The translations under genes and the position numbers were made by a program. Under the pieces are notes generated by a model. The model searched no databases, was not told where the DNA came from, and saw only the letters and a list, made by a program, of their open reading frames with translations. This document shows positions 31,542-40,863 of a DNA stretch of 49,103 nucleotides, piece by piece. The stretch lies in the NCBI GenBank assembly GCA_044227985.1, contig JBGAVT010000006.1, positions 1 to 49,103 on the forward strand. The letters are read 5' to 3'. The number at the start of each line of letters is the position of its first letter. Positions within the stretch are counted from its first letter, which is position 1. The stretch comes from CAZUNB01 sp044227985. Its GTDB lineage: Bacteria; Patescibacteriota; Saccharimonadia; Saccharimonadales; JAGPDM01.

Positions 31542-32495
31542 ATGAGTGAAGAAGTATTAGAGGATATTAAAGACAAAAATATTATTAGATCTGGACACCT
31601 CGACGTCGGCGATGGGCACGAAATCTATTGGGTTGACTGGGGAAATGGAGACATCAAAGAGCCAATATTTTATTTGCACGGTGGGCCGGGTGGTGGTTTT
31701 GGTGACAAGGATTTTTTAAATTTTGATCCGAAAAAGCACCGCGTTGTCTTTCATGACCAAAGAGGTTCAAGCCGAAGTACTCCTTTTGCTTCGACAGAAA
31801 ATAATACTACTAAAGACTTAATTTCGGATATAGATAAGCTTAAAAAAGAGCTAGGTTTTAGAAAAGTATCACTTTATGGCTTTTCTTGGGGTTCTACACT
31901 TGCTTTACTCTATGCGATTGCTAACCCTGATCAGGTCAAGAAAATGCTGATTGGTGGTATATATTTGGGTCGTACTGCCGATAGGGAGTTTTATCTTAAC
32001 GGCAAAGTTTCAACCCATTTCCCAGAGGCATGGGAGCGGTTTGCAGCAAATGCTCCAGACACAGATGATAAAAATGTCAGTGATTACTTTAAAGAAAAAA
32101 TGCTGCAGAACCCAAACACTGATGAGAAGAAAAAATTTGCTCGAGAATGGATGATCTTTGAATCGTCTCTGTTGAAGCTCGATTACGTGCCTGAGAGTGT
32201 CGAGAGGGAGCTAAAGGATTTTGCATCAGAGTCGCTGGCTTACCTGGAGGCACACTATATTCTGAACAATTCTTTTATCGATGAAAATTATATTTTGGAT
32301 AATATCGATAAGATAAAGGAAATTCCGACCATTATTGTCCATGGTCGATACGACTTTATTTGTATGCCTTCAGGAGCTTATGAGCTGAAAAATGCTATGG
32401 GTGATGACACGATTTTACATTTCGTTACTTCGGGGCACTCTAGAGGTGATACCGTTCAGCGTGAAGTTGTTAAAGCGTATCTAAATTATTTCTAG
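31542..32495 (+). CDS. Alpha/beta-hydrolase, proline iminopeptidase-like
   Basis: The 317-residue protein is of the prolyl aminopeptidase type: FYLHGGPGGGFGDKDFL (oxyanion HGGPGG) and VVFHDQRGSSRS, then the nucleophile elbow GFSWGSTLAL, then the Asp in HGRYDFICMP and His in VTSGHSRGD. Such enzymes cleave N-terminal proline from peptides, and some relatives act on other amides or esters. The substrate is not settled by sequence. The stop overlaps the end of the opposing membrane protein by 4 nt. Confidence 0.8.
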   Translation: MSEEVLEDIKDKNIIRSGHLDVGDGHEIYWVDWGNGDIKEPIFYLHGGPGGGFGDKDFLNFDPKKHRVVFHDQRGSSRSTPFASTENNTTKDLISDIDKLKKELGFRKVSLYGFSWGSTLALLYAIANPDQVKKMLIGGIYLGRTADREFYLNGKVSTHFPEAWERFAANAPDTDDKNVSDYFKEKMLQNPNTDEKKKFAREWMIFESSLLKLDYVPESVERELKDFASESLAYLEAHYILNNSFIDENYILDNIDKIKEIPTIIVHGRYDFICMPSGAYELKNAMGDDTILHFVTSGHSRGDTVQREVVKAYLNYF

Positions 32496-33097
32496 GCTTT
32501 GTGTGTAGCTAAGGTCTTATGTGGAGCTACGAACTTTTGTTTGACAACGAGTGCATAGAGTCCAAAGAAAAGCATCGAGTAGAATAAGTCGCCGGCAAAA
32601 GTATAGCCGAAGAATGGCAGACCAGCCGCATAACTCGCGGTCAGGCCACTAATATTTGGTGCGTACATATTACTGCCAATCCAAGCCGCAAAATTAGTTA
32701 TTAGAAAAAATTGCAGGCTGGCAAGAAAACTAATACTAGCTACTCTGGCAAATCCTTGTTTTCGACTTAGTAGTAACCCAACTAGTCCGCTGATAGCAAA
32801 ACTAGCCCAAACATAGTAACTACTGGTGTGGAGAGCGTCGGTCAAAGGATGGAAAGTACTAAGGTCAACGATTGGATTACTGAATGGCGAAATGTAAAGT
32901 AATAGATAGTCGCTGATCATGACGCTCAAAATCGGTACGATAAAAGCATATTTCTTTGGGAGGTAGGCAGCTGCAAACAAAGCCGCAGCAGTTATCGGCG
33001 CAAAATTTGGCAGATGTGGAATTAGTCGTAGCAATACGGTTGCCAATATTAAGCAAGCGACCATAGTCAGTTGTTTTCGGTTTATAGTCAGTTTCAT
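32492..33097 (-). CDS. DUF6580-like integral membrane protein
   Basis: The 201-residue protein has about six membrane segments. The N-terminal signature RLIPHLPNFAPITAAALFAAAYL followed by VMISDYLLLY matches my memory of DUF6580 (RxxPHPPNFxPIxAMALFxGA), whose function is unknown. The pattern recalls substrate-binding (S) subunits of ECF vitamin transporters. The last 20 residues are basic and cytoplasmic. An AGAGGA site precedes the ATG. Confidence 0.75.
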   Translation of the reverse strand: MKLTINRKQLTMVACLILATVLLRLIPHLPNFAPITAAALFAAAYLPKKYAFIVPILSVMISDYLLLYISPFSNPIVDLSTFHPLTDALHTSSYYVWASFAISGLVGLLLSRKQGFARVASISFLASLQFFLITNFAAWIGSNMYAPNISGLTASYAAGLPFFGYTFAGDLFYSMLFFGLYALVVKQKFVAPHKTLATHKA

Positions 33098-33125
33098 CGT
33101 TATTATCCTCTTATTCCTTGCTGAT

Positions 33126-33134
33126 ATTGTAGCA
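33126..33134 (-). promoter_or_regulatory. Extended -10 promoter of the DUF6580-like gene
   Basis: Minus-strand TGC-TACAAT (33134-33126) is followed by about 28 nt to the ATG, with AAGAGGA as ribosome site. It is a conventional leader. Confidence 0.5.
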
Positions 33135-33342
33135 GAGATAGTGTTAGTTCTCAGATATTTACAATTTTAGATATCATGCCGAGCTGGTCTAGTGGCTGAT
33201 AGGCCTTATAAATTCCTAGGGAAAATAAATCAGAATGTGGGTAAATAGCATAAGCCTTTTAGTGGATACACAATCAAAGGGTGGGTAATCGTCCATAATT
33301 CTAAAAAACTAGGGTAAAATGCTTCAAAATCAAGCATAAGCG

Positions 33343-33351
33343 TGCTAGGGT
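33343..33351 (+). promoter_or_regulatory. Weak extended -10 promoter of the large secreted protein gene
   Basis: TGC-TAGGGT ends 10 nt before the ATG 33361, with a TTCAAA at 33323-33328 as a possible -35 (17-nt spacer). The rest of the 263-nt gap has no gene. Confidence 0.35.
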
Positions 33352-33360
33352 TTAAGAGAT

Positions 33361-36174
33361 ATGAATAAAATAAAAATATTTCGTGGTGGGCTAGTTTTTC
33401 TTAGTATGATCATCACGTTACTTGGCCATAGTATCGGTGTCTCTGCCGTTGGGCGTCAGGCTCCCGACCCAAGTGATTACACAAGTGGAAATAATGTGTA
33501 TCTACAAGTTGGAAGGTCTGGGGCAGGAAACAATCTTGATGCACCAAATTCTGAGATTCGAGTCTATGTGCCCACCGGTGCTGCAGGTACCGACTGGCTA
33601 GGCCGTGCAATCGTTCCGATCGAGGTGAATAATGGAAATGCAAATTGCACGGGAGACAGCAACGTCGCTGCTCCTACTAATTTTGTAATGTTTGCTCGAT
33701 ATGAAGGTGGGTTCGTATCGTCGGTAACAGATGGAAACTTAGGGTGTGGTTGGGATACAATAAATGTTCGAGTAGGCGGTGCACCAGTCACGACTCTTAA
33801 TAAAAAAACATATTATACGGTTACCGTTATCGCCAGTCATACTGGACGGCCAAACTCCGGAGGAGTGAATGCTTTTAAAATCAGAGGACCATCAGGAAGT
33901 TACGCAAGCTACTATAACGGATCTGGAAATAAATTTGCTATACAGGACCGTCTCAGCAACCCAGACTCTGGACAAAATAATTTTAGTCTTAAGTTTGGAC
34001 CGGATTGTAATATGTTAACAGCTAAAAACGTTACACTAAAATGGTTTGATGACGATTATAACACTGGGAACCAACAAAATAACCTACGTTTTGAGGTGTT
34101 CGAGGTGCCATTTGAACAAAAGGATGAGCTTGATAAATATCGTAAGATATTGAATTACACAGGACCATTTACTGGGAATAACAAGCCTGGTCAAACCAAT
34201 ATTACGATTAAACCTGGCTATGTCTATACATGGAACTGGCTGAATGTTAGAAATTCTAATGGAATTCAATTTCAACTTCCATATAACAGCATTTTCTTCG
34301 AGGTTGACTGTAGCTACACGACTCAACTAAAGGGTTTTTGGAATGTCAAATGTGGTAACCCGTCTAGTAAAGATGAATTTGGTGGTGGGGCAAGAGATTT
34401 TGATAGGATTGGGTCTACCTCCAATAGGTTCCCAGTAAGGGTCTCTATAGATGGACAGGTTCAGAATTGGAATGGCACCGGACCAGGTACTTTGCAGTCG
34501 AGCGTTGTTGATAGCGCTGGTAATGCTGTTTTTTCTAAAACAGGGAATGTCGTACCCGCAGCATTCAGAGATGGGAACCAACACACTATGAAGGTTGAAG
34601 TCGTAGAATACCCCCAGAATAATTACATAGATTTCGGTTCAAAGAAGTTCACCTGTCCAGGTGGTCCAGTCGTCAACTCATCAAATAATAAGAGTACGTT
34701 TGATGATGCAGCTACTGGCATGATAGATGGCAAAGAATTGACGGCAGGCCAAGTATATACAATCGCGATAAAAGCTTGGAATGAGGGTAATAAGCTTGGG
34801 ATCACGGTTCCCCTTGTCAGAACAGATCAACCAACTATCGTTGAAGATAGAGGCGTATCTAATCTCATTAACATGGATACGCAATTTTTAGGGGATCCGC
34901 AGCCGATGCACTATGACCCAGGCGATAACCCAGCTTGTTCGCCACCTCCGAGCCCAATCAACAGTCCTGAATGCTGGTCATGGGTAACGAAAAATATGCG
35001 TGCTAATTCAAGTTCGGGTGCGCCTGCATCGACAGGAAGATTCAGGTTTAAGGTTAAAGATGATGCGGTAACTGGTACTCAAATCTGTTTTAATATATAC
35101 AATAAGCCTAGGGGTGATAATTTTGCGTCACAAAACTACTATGATGGTGGGGATAGATGCTTCATAGTTAAAGCCAAGCCAAGTCATCCGTTGGTCAAAT
35201 TTAACGGTGGAGATATTCAGGCTGGTGCTAATCTAACAGATGATGTAAGACAATTTAATAATCAAGGTTGTGATCCTCTCGGTTTATCAGATGCTGAAGT
35301 TCGTGGTGGCAAGGGACCTTCTCCACTTACGAACGACTACAGTGCTGCGGACTATGGAGTATTCGCTACTGGTGATATAGATAAATTCGCTTCGAACGCA
35401 AAGGTTTTTAATGGCTGGGGTCTTGATGCCGAAAAATTGGATTTTAAGAACATAGGAAGTCAGGGTAAATATGCAGCAATATGTCGACCAGACCTAGCTG
35501 CCCCTATTAATATAACGGGGCTTGATGTCATGACATTAACAAATGAGGTCTCTGGTGTTTATTCTGTAAGCGTTGCTGAACTTGAAGGATTTGGGAAAGA
35601 GCGCTTTCTACTTCGTACCAGCTCACCAGGAGGGAATATAAGAATAACTGGCGGTCAGGTAAGTAACGGAAGAAAACTAACCGTCATCGCCGATGATAGC
35701 AATGTACAAATCAGCGATAATATAACCTACTCAGGAAACTATGCAAACCGTAATGCAATTCCATCCTTTGCTCTAATCGCGGGCAAAGATATAACTATTC
35801 GCCATAACGTTAGTTTGGTCAGTGGCTTTTACAGTGCAACGGGCTTGTTCGATACTTGTGGAGGGCAGGATGGTGCTCGAAGTTCCTATGAAATTGAAAG
35901 CCCGATAATACAGCCATCATTTGGCAATAAAACAGCAGGTGAAGTTTGCCGAAACCGACTGACGGTATACGGAGCAGTCATGGCTGAACAGATATTGTTT
36001 AGACGAACAGTTGCCGGTATTGATGTACCCACACTAGTGCGTGATTCGGGTTCTAAGTACGCAGAGACGTTTACGTTTGCTCCAGAGCTAATCCTTAGCC
36101 CGCCGTACTTTGGTTCGACAATAAGCACATCAGTCACACGGAACGGCTACCAAGAGCTTCCACCTGTCTTTTGA
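33361..36174 (+). CDS. Large secreted protein of unknown function, upstream of the pilus genes
   Basis: The 937-residue protein starts with a signal peptide (about residues 1-30, GGLVFLSMIITLLGHSIGVSA). The remainder is Asn/Gly/Ser-rich, with scattered Cys residues that could form disulfides. There is no C-terminal anchor, as the end (YQELPPVF) is polar. Residues about 755-830 read like beta-strands of a right-handed beta-helix (NIRITGGQVSNGRKLTVIAD, SFALIAGKDITIRHNVSLVS). No family is recognised. It lies 126 nt before pilM, in the same direction, with a separate promoter in front of pilM. A pilus tip or surface protein is a plausible guess, not shown. Confidence 0.7.
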   Translation: MNKIKIFRGGLVFLSMIITLLGHSIGVSAVGRQAPDPSDYTSGNNVYLQVGRSGAGNNLDAPNSEIRVYVPTGAAGTDWLGRAIVPIEVNNGNANCTGDSNVAAPTNFVMFARYEGGFVSSVTDGNLGCGWDTINVRVGGAPVTTLNKKTYYTVTVIASHTGRPNSGGVNAFKIRGPSGSYASYYNGSGNKFAIQDRLSNPDSGQNNFSLKFGPDCNMLTAKNVTLKWFDDDYNTGNQQNNLRFEVFEVPFEQKDELDKYRKILNYTGPFTGNNKPGQTNITIKPGYVYTWNWLNVRNSNGIQFQLPYNSIFFEVDCSYTTQLKGFWNVKCGNPSSKDEFGGGARDFDRIGSTSNRFPVRVSIDGQVQNWNGTGPGTLQSSVVDSAGNAVFSKTGNVVPAAFRDGNQHTMKVEVVEYPQNNYIDFGSKKFTCPGGPVVNSSNNKSTFDDAATGMIDGKELTAGQVYTIAIKAWNEGNKLGITVPLVRTDQPTIVEDRGVSNLINMDTQFLGDPQPMHYDPGDNPACSPPPSPINSPECWSWVTKNMRANSSSGAPASTGRFRFKVKDDAVTGTQICFNIYNKPRGDNFASQNYYDGGDRCFIVKAKPSHPLVKFNGGDIQAGANLTDDVRQFNNQGCDPLGLSDAEVRGGKGPSPLTNDYSAADYGVFATGDIDKFASNAKVFNGWGLDAEKLDFKNIGSQGKYAAICRPDLAAPINITGLDVMTLTNEVSGVYSVSVAELEGFGKERFLLRTSSPGGNIRITGGQVSNGRKLTVIADDSNVQISDNITYSGNYANRNAIPSFALIAGKDITIRHNVSLVSGFYSATGLFDTCGGQDGARSSYEIESPIIQPSFGNKTAGEVCRNRLTVYGAVMAEQILFRRTVAGIDVPTLVRDSGSKYAETFTFAPELILSPPYFGSTISTSVTRNGYQELPPVF

Positions 36175-36285
36175 TCTTCATTAACATTGAGTATGAGAGT
36201 AAGAGTTATTTTTTCCAGCTATTAATAAATGGTTGTGTAAGTATTTAAAAAACAGAGACAAAAGCTTTTGCAAATATGATGCTTA

Positions 36286-36294
36286 TGCTATCAT
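36286..36294 (+). promoter_or_regulatory. Extended -10 promoter, leaderless start for pilM
   Basis: TGC-TATCAT (hexamer 36289-36294) lies exactly 7 nt before the ATG 36301. No Shine-Dalgarno site is present. It probably drives the whole pilM-to-pilC operon. Confidence 0.6.
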
Positions 36295-36300
36295 CATTAC

Positions 36301-37353
36301 ATGTCATTATTTTCTTCAGGTGTGGGTGATTTTTTTGGGCTAGATATTGGTAGTACCGCTGTCCGTGCGGTCCATCTACGTGGTGGTCCTGATGCGCCAA
36401 AACAGCTTGTCGCCTATGCTTCACAGGCACTTGATCATAAGCTTGCATCAAGTGATGCTGATGAAGATCGCCAGCGAATAGGGCAGATTGTTGCCGAATT
36501 CATTGCAAATTCTGGTATTAAAACCAAGAGTGTGGTGGTGGGCGTTCCTTCTAAGCAAGTTTACTCGACTGTTGTTGATGCTCCAGCTATGAATAAGAAT
36601 GAGCTAGCTAATTCGATTCCTTTTTTATCAGAACAGTATATACCAGTACCAATTGATCAGGTTAAGTTAGATTACGTGCCGATTGGCCAATCTCCAGCAG
36701 GTCAAGATAAGCAAGAAATTTTTGTTGCCGCTGCTAAGAAACAGTATCTTGAAAATAGGCTACAGATGATAGAGGACATCGGCCTTAACGTCATAGCAAT
36801 TGAACCCGATGCTCTAGCTATTTCTCGTTCAGTTCTAGCTCCGAATGTTTTGGATGCCACAGTAATTATTGACATTGGATCAGTTTCGACTGATGTTGTT
36901 CTAGTTTTTAACCAAGCGCCTCGGTTGACCCGAGCTCTACCTATAGGTAGTGAAACTATTGTTAAGTCGGTTACTAATAGTCTAAACGTTGAAAAAGATC
37001 AGGCACGTCAATTTATCGAAAAGTTTGGTTTCGACGGTTCAAAATTAGAGGGTCAAGTCAATGAAGCGCTATCAGTTGCAACTGATAATCTTTTGAGCGA
37101 AATTACCAAGTCAATTAAATTCTTTATTGGCAGATACAGCAATGTCGCCGTTTCCAAAGTCGTTCTCGGTGGCTACGCCGCAGTACTGCCGCAGTTCCCG
37201 AACCATATAACGACAAAACTAGAGATTGCTTCTGAGGTCGCAAATCCGTGGATCAATATTGTATACACACAAGCGCAGGCAGAACAGCTAGCAGCTCTAT
37301 CGTCACAGTTCGGTGTAGCAGTTGGTCTAGCGCAATGGAGTCAAAAGAAATGA
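36301..37353 (+). CDS. pilM: Type IV pilus assembly protein PilM
   Basis: PilM is an actin-like ATP-binding protein under the inner membrane that binds the short N-terminal tail of PilN. The 350 residues begin GLDIGSTAVRAVHLRGG, the phosphate-1 motif of the actin/FtsA fold. The middle has VIIDIGSVSTDVVLVFN (phosphate-2) and the end LGGYAAVLPQ (adenosine motif). It is complete and starts the pilM-N-O-x-B-T-C run. Confidence 0.92.
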   Translation: MSLFSSGVGDFFGLDIGSTAVRAVHLRGGPDAPKQLVAYASQALDHKLASSDADEDRQRIGQIVAEFIANSGIKTKSVVVGVPSKQVYSTVVDAPAMNKNELANSIPFLSEQYIPVPIDQVKLDYVPIGQSPAGQDKQEIFVAAAKKQYLENRLQMIEDIGLNVIAIEPDALAISRSVLAPNVLDATVIIDIGSVSTDVVLVFNQAPRLTRALPIGSETIVKSVTNSLNVEKDQARQFIEKFGFDGSKLEGQVNEALSVATDNLLSEITKSIKFFIGRYSNVAVSKVVLGGYAAVLPQFPNHITTKLEIASEVANPWINIVYTQAQAEQLAALSSQFGVAVGLAQWSQKK

Positions 37354-38180
37354 TTGCACTAAACTTATTACCAGATATTAAGCAAGAACGACAAAAAGCA
37401 GGCCAAGCTCGTCGATTAGTTATCAGTGGTTCAATCGTAGTTATAATCGCCAGTGTTGCGGTGCCGGTTGCTGTAGGGATTTATGATCTTAGCTTGCGGG
37501 CTCGTATCGGCTCTAGGAACAAAGAGATTACTGCATCTATAAGCGATTTGAAAAAGGTTAAAGATCTAGGCGAGCTACTGACAGTTCAGAGCCAGCTCAA
37601 TAATATCGAGACTGTTGATAGTGATAAAATCCGCGGCGGTAATTTTGTTGGCCTTTTGGAGCGAGCCACCCCTGCTGATACTAAGGTCACCAATAGCTTT
37701 ATTAGCACAGAGGAGAATCGATTTGAGCTGAGCGCAACGAGTCCTACCGTACCCTCTGCTGAGAATTTTGTTGACACATTACTTGCTCTTGATTTTGCTG
37801 AGGCTGAAAAAGATACCCCAGAAGGTAAGTCTGATTCGAATTCAACGAAACCAGACTACATTCGTCCCGTTGCAAACCTCTCAATCAGTAGCCTTAGTTA
37901 TGATAATCGTGACAAGCAATACACGTATACGATTGATGGTGAGCTTGATCCGGCGCTTTGGTCAATGCAGGGTGTTGGCTTCATCCGACTCAACCCTACT
38001 CGCCTTAAAATAGCCAAGGAACAGCGTAATATTCAACTGCTTCCAAAAGAAGCTACAGTCGATGAGCAAAAACAGATTGATGAAGATATTAAAAAACAAG
38101 CCGAAGGTTTGGGTATCACGATTGATAACGGACAAATTCAGACACCTGCTGCAGGCCAAGCGACTGGAGAGGATCAATAA
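37350..38180 (+). CDS. pilN: Type IV pilus assembly protein PilN
   Basis: The N-terminal motif MIALNLLPDIKQE is the classical PilN NLLP sequence that inserts into PilM. One membrane helix follows (about residues 25-50, VISGSIVVIIASVAVPVAVG), then a coiled-coil and an outer ferredoxin-like domain. ATG 37350 overlaps the pilM stop as ATGA and leaves the NLLP motif at the extreme N-terminus, so it is preferred to ATG 37335. The 276 residues exceed a typical PilN (about 200) by a low-complexity tail ending QTPAAGQATGEDQ. Confidence 0.85.
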   Translation: MIALNLLPDIKQERQKAGQARRLVISGSIVVIIASVAVPVAVGIYDLSLRARIGSRNKEITASISDLKKVKDLGELLTVQSQLNNIETVDSDKIRGGNFVGLLERATPADTKVTNSFISTEENRFELSATSPTVPSAENFVDTLLALDFAEAEKDTPEGKSDSNSTKPDYIRPVANLSISSLSYDNRDKQYTYTIDGELDPALWSMQGVGFIRLNPTRLKIAKEQRNIQLLPKEATVDEQKQIDEDIKKQAEGLGITIDNGQIQTPAAGQATGEDQ

Positions 38181-38816
38181 ATGAAAAAAATGAAACGTCC
38201 TCAGATTAATATTCAGACAGATCGTAGTACTACCATGATGGTTTTTGCTGGAGTAGCAGCAGTGATACTCGCTATATCAATTGTCGGCACAAAGATTGTC
38301 TTCCAAGACGCAATGTTTGAACGTAAAGTATTAGTAAGAAAAAAAGCTGCTAGTGAGCAGCTTGTGAAAAATATAAAATCTGTAGACGGTTTGCGCGACA
38401 ATCTTAAGGATCTTAATAAAACTCCAGAAACTAGTAATAAGCAGATTCTTAATGTACTACCAAGCACCTTCGATTTTCCACAAACGTCAGCTACTATTGA
38501 GGGTTTGGCAAATAAGAATGGTATTGAATTGGAGTCGATCAGTATGGTTGGTGATGAGGATACGGTCGTAAGCTCTGGAGTGATGACGTCTGATTCTAAT
38601 GAAGTGCAGTCGATGGTGATAGGTATTAGTGCAAAAGGTTCGTACCCCAATATAAGACAGTTCTTAACTGACTTAACAAACTCACGACGTGCTTTTGGTA
38701 TTGAAGTAGCTGATATTAGTGGTAGAGGTGCTCAGTTGAGCACAACGATTAATGTTCGAGCATACTATAAACCAATTGTTTCAACTGATATCAAAAAAGA
38801 GGTGATTAAAGAATGA
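38181..38816 (+). CDS. pilO: Type IV pilus assembly protein PilO
   Basis: The 211-residue protein has one membrane helix (about 16-36, MVFAGVAAVILAISIVGTKI), a coiled-coil (KKAASEQLVKNIKSVDGL) and a PilO-type ferredoxin-like domain. The latter includes GLANKNGIELESISM and VIGISAKGSYPNIRQFLTDLTNS, which matches the PilO fold pattern. It follows the pilN stop directly and shares an ATGA overlap with the next gene. PilN and PilO form the alignment subcomplex. Confidence 0.85.
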   Translation: MKKMKRPQINIQTDRSTTMMVFAGVAAVILAISIVGTKIVFQDAMFERKVLVRKKAASEQLVKNIKSVDGLRDNLKDLNKTPETSNKQILNVLPSTFDFPQTSATIEGLANKNGIELESISMVGDEDTVVSSGVMTSDSNEVQSMVIGISAKGSYPNIRQFLTDLTNSRRAFGIEVADISGRGAQLSTTINVRAYYKPIVSTDIKKEVIKE

Positions 38817-39058
38817 AACGGAATGAGATATTAGCTGTGTTTTTTATTGCCATCTTTGCTGGTGTGTTGGTGTTTGTTTTGGCCACTAGTGTTTTCCATG
38901 CTGACGAGAAGAGCGAAGAAGTTGAGGTTGTGGCACCTATTTCTTCTGATATATCAGTTGAGGATGACTCAATATTGTTAGATAAAACTCGTGTTGATCA
39001 ATTTAGTGATGTCAGTCTGAACCAAGAGAACAATAACCAACCATTTAGTGAACAATAG
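38813..39058 (+). CDS. Small single-pass membrane protein in the PilP position
   Basis: The 81 residues comprise one membrane helix (about 7-28, LAVFFIAIFAGVLVFVLATSVF) followed by an acidic, disordered tail. It stands where pilP follows pilO in Gram-negative loci, but it has no PilP beta-domain and no lipobox. A monoderm has no need for PilP, which contacts the secretin. A replacement partner of PilNO or a cell-wall spacer is possible. It overlaps pilO by ATGA and precedes pilB by 21 nt. Confidence 0.6.
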   Translation: MKRNEILAVFFIAIFAGVLVFVLATSVFHADEKSEEVEVVAPISSDISVEDDSILLDKTRVDQFSDVSLNQENNNQPFSEQ

Positions 39059-39079
39059 AAAACCCTGGAGAATATCGCT

Positions 39080-40861
39080 ATGAGTGTACTTTCCACTGAG
39101 GGTCAGAGCCAAGTAGAGGTTCAGCTAGTTGAGCAGAATCTACTCACTCAAGATAAGCTAGATGATTTAAAGTTCCAAGCTAGTAATTCTGGTAAGTCAT
39201 TACTGCAACTTATCGCTGAACAGAATGCTGTACCCAAAGAGTCGATTACCAAGCTAATCGCCGATGCTACTGGAAATGTTTACATCGATTTATCAGATGT
39301 CCTCATAACGCCTGAGATTATAGAATTACTACCACGTGATGATGCTATGCGCTATATGGCGGTTCCTTTTGCTGAAGAGAATGGTAGAGTATCGATTGCA
39401 ATGCTTGATGCTAGCAATGTGCAAGCGGTCGACTATCTTGCGAATAAAATTGGCCACCCTCTAAATATATTTGTAGCTTCAGAATTTGGGCTTCAGCAAG
39501 CCCTAACGCAGTACAGTGCTGATCTTGAGAGTGGCGTTAGCGATGCTATAGCCAGTGACAGTGCTGAAAAAGCCCAAGCCCAAATTGACAGTGATGTTAA
39601 AACTATTGTTCAGGATTCCCCCATTAGTAAAGCACTCAGTGCAATCCTCGATTATGCTGTCCAGAAGAGAGCTAGCGATATTCATATCGAACCACGTGAA
39701 AATGATCTAAGAATCCGCGCCCGAGTAGATGGTATTCTCAATGAAATTATGGTTTTACCGAAGTCAATTGAGCCAGCATTAGTTTCGCGAATAAAAATTT
39801 TAAGTAACCTAAAGATTGATGAACATCGAGTGCCACAGGACGGCCAGTTTAAGGTACATGCTTCGAATAAAGACGTTGATCTTCGTATCGCTATTTCACC
39901 AGTTGTATGGGGGGAGCAAGTGGTTATCCGTATACTTGATAAGTCAGAAGGATTAATTGATTTAGCTGGCCTCGGTTTCGTTGGGCCAGCGCTGCGAGCA
40001 ATACGCGAGGGTATTAATCGACCGAACGGTATGATCCTTTCCAGCGGACCAACAGGATCGGGTAAATCGACCACACTCTATGCACTTATTCAAGAAATTA
40101 TCAGTGATGAAATCAACATTGTCACACTCGAAGATCCAGTTGAGTACAAGATGGATGGCGTAAATCAGATTCAGGTCAATAACGATGTAGGGCTGACATT
40201 TGCTGGTGGTTTACGATCAATTCTACGTCAAGACCCAAATGTCGTCATGGTCGGCGAGATTCGCGACCCAGAGACTGCGAATTTAGCAGTACAGGCTGCT
40301 CTAACTGGACACCTTGTTTTCTCGACACTCCACACCAATTCTGCTGCAGGTGTATTGCCTCGTTTACTTGATATGGGCATTGAACCGTTTTTAATTGCTT
40401 CAACCGTAAACACCGTGATTGGGCAGAGATTAGTAAGGCGATTGGCAGGTGACCCACAGCCGTACATGGCAGACCCCAGTGAAATTGAAGGAATTAATGC
40501 ATCACTTGGTGATGTTTTGCCACAACAGGCCGGTAATATATCAGAGGTCAGTAATTATCTAGGCTTCCAACAGTTGCCGTTAGCACACCAAAACGCTTAT
40601 ACTTTATATAAAGGCCAGGCCACGGAGCAATTTCCGAATGGTTATAAGGGTCGGATGGGAATATACGAAGTGTTTAGTGTCAAAGATGAAATCGAATCAC
40701 TTGTTATCAATCACGCAACCAGTAGCCAAATCCAACGTGCCGCTCAAGAGCAAGGCATGTTAACTATGCGTCAAGATGGATATTTAAAAGCATTATCAGG
40801 GGTTACAAGTGCAGATGAAGTAAATAGAGTCACAGTAGCCGACAACAAAGGGGGGGCGTAG
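39080..40861 (+). CDS. pilB: Type IV pilus extension ATPase PilB, cysteine-free
   Basis: PilB hydrolyses ATP to polymerise pilins. The 593 residues include the N-terminal GspE-type N-domain, then KRASDIHIEPREN, the Walker A GPTGSGKSTTLYAL, the Asp box VTLEDPVEY, LRQDPNVVMVGEIRDPETA (Walker B and Glu) and the HTNSAAGVLPRLLDMGIEP His box. Normally a zinc tetracysteine motif (CxxC...CxxC) follows before YKGR.GIYEV. In this protein no cysteine occurs anywhere, and the region reads GDPQPYMADPS...YTLYKG, with a longer insert. The zinc-binding motif is therefore lost. An ATG at 39080 is the start, and pilT follows at 2 nt. Confidence 0.93.
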   Translation: MSVLSTEGQSQVEVQLVEQNLLTQDKLDDLKFQASNSGKSLLQLIAEQNAVPKESITKLIADATGNVYIDLSDVLITPEIIELLPRDDAMRYMAVPFAEENGRVSIAMLDASNVQAVDYLANKIGHPLNIFVASEFGLQQALTQYSADLESGVSDAIASDSAEKAQAQIDSDVKTIVQDSPISKALSAILDYAVQKRASDIHIEPRENDLRIRARVDGILNEIMVLPKSIEPALVSRIKILSNLKIDEHRVPQDGQFKVHASNKDVDLRIAISPVVWGEQVVIRILDKSEGLIDLAGLGFVGPALRAIREGINRPNGMILSSGPTGSGKSTTLYALIQEIISDEINIVTLEDPVEYKMDGVNQIQVNNDVGLTFAGGLRSILRQDPNVVMVGEIRDPETANLAVQAALTGHLVFSTLHTNSAAGVLPRLLDMGIEPFLIASTVNTVIGQRLVRRLAGDPQPYMADPSEIEGINASLGDVLPQQAGNISEVSNYLGFQQLPLAHQNAYTLYKGQATEQFPNGYKGRMGIYEVFSVKDEIESLVINHATSSQIQRAAQEQGMLTMRQDGYLKALSGVTSADEVNRVTVADNKGGA

Positions 40862-40863
40862 TT

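Noticed and set aside
33177..33240. A tRNA-like word (gagctggtctagtggctgata) resembling a D-arm
   Set aside because: No matching acceptor stem, anticodon loop or T-arm (GGTTCRANNCC) follows within 90 nt.
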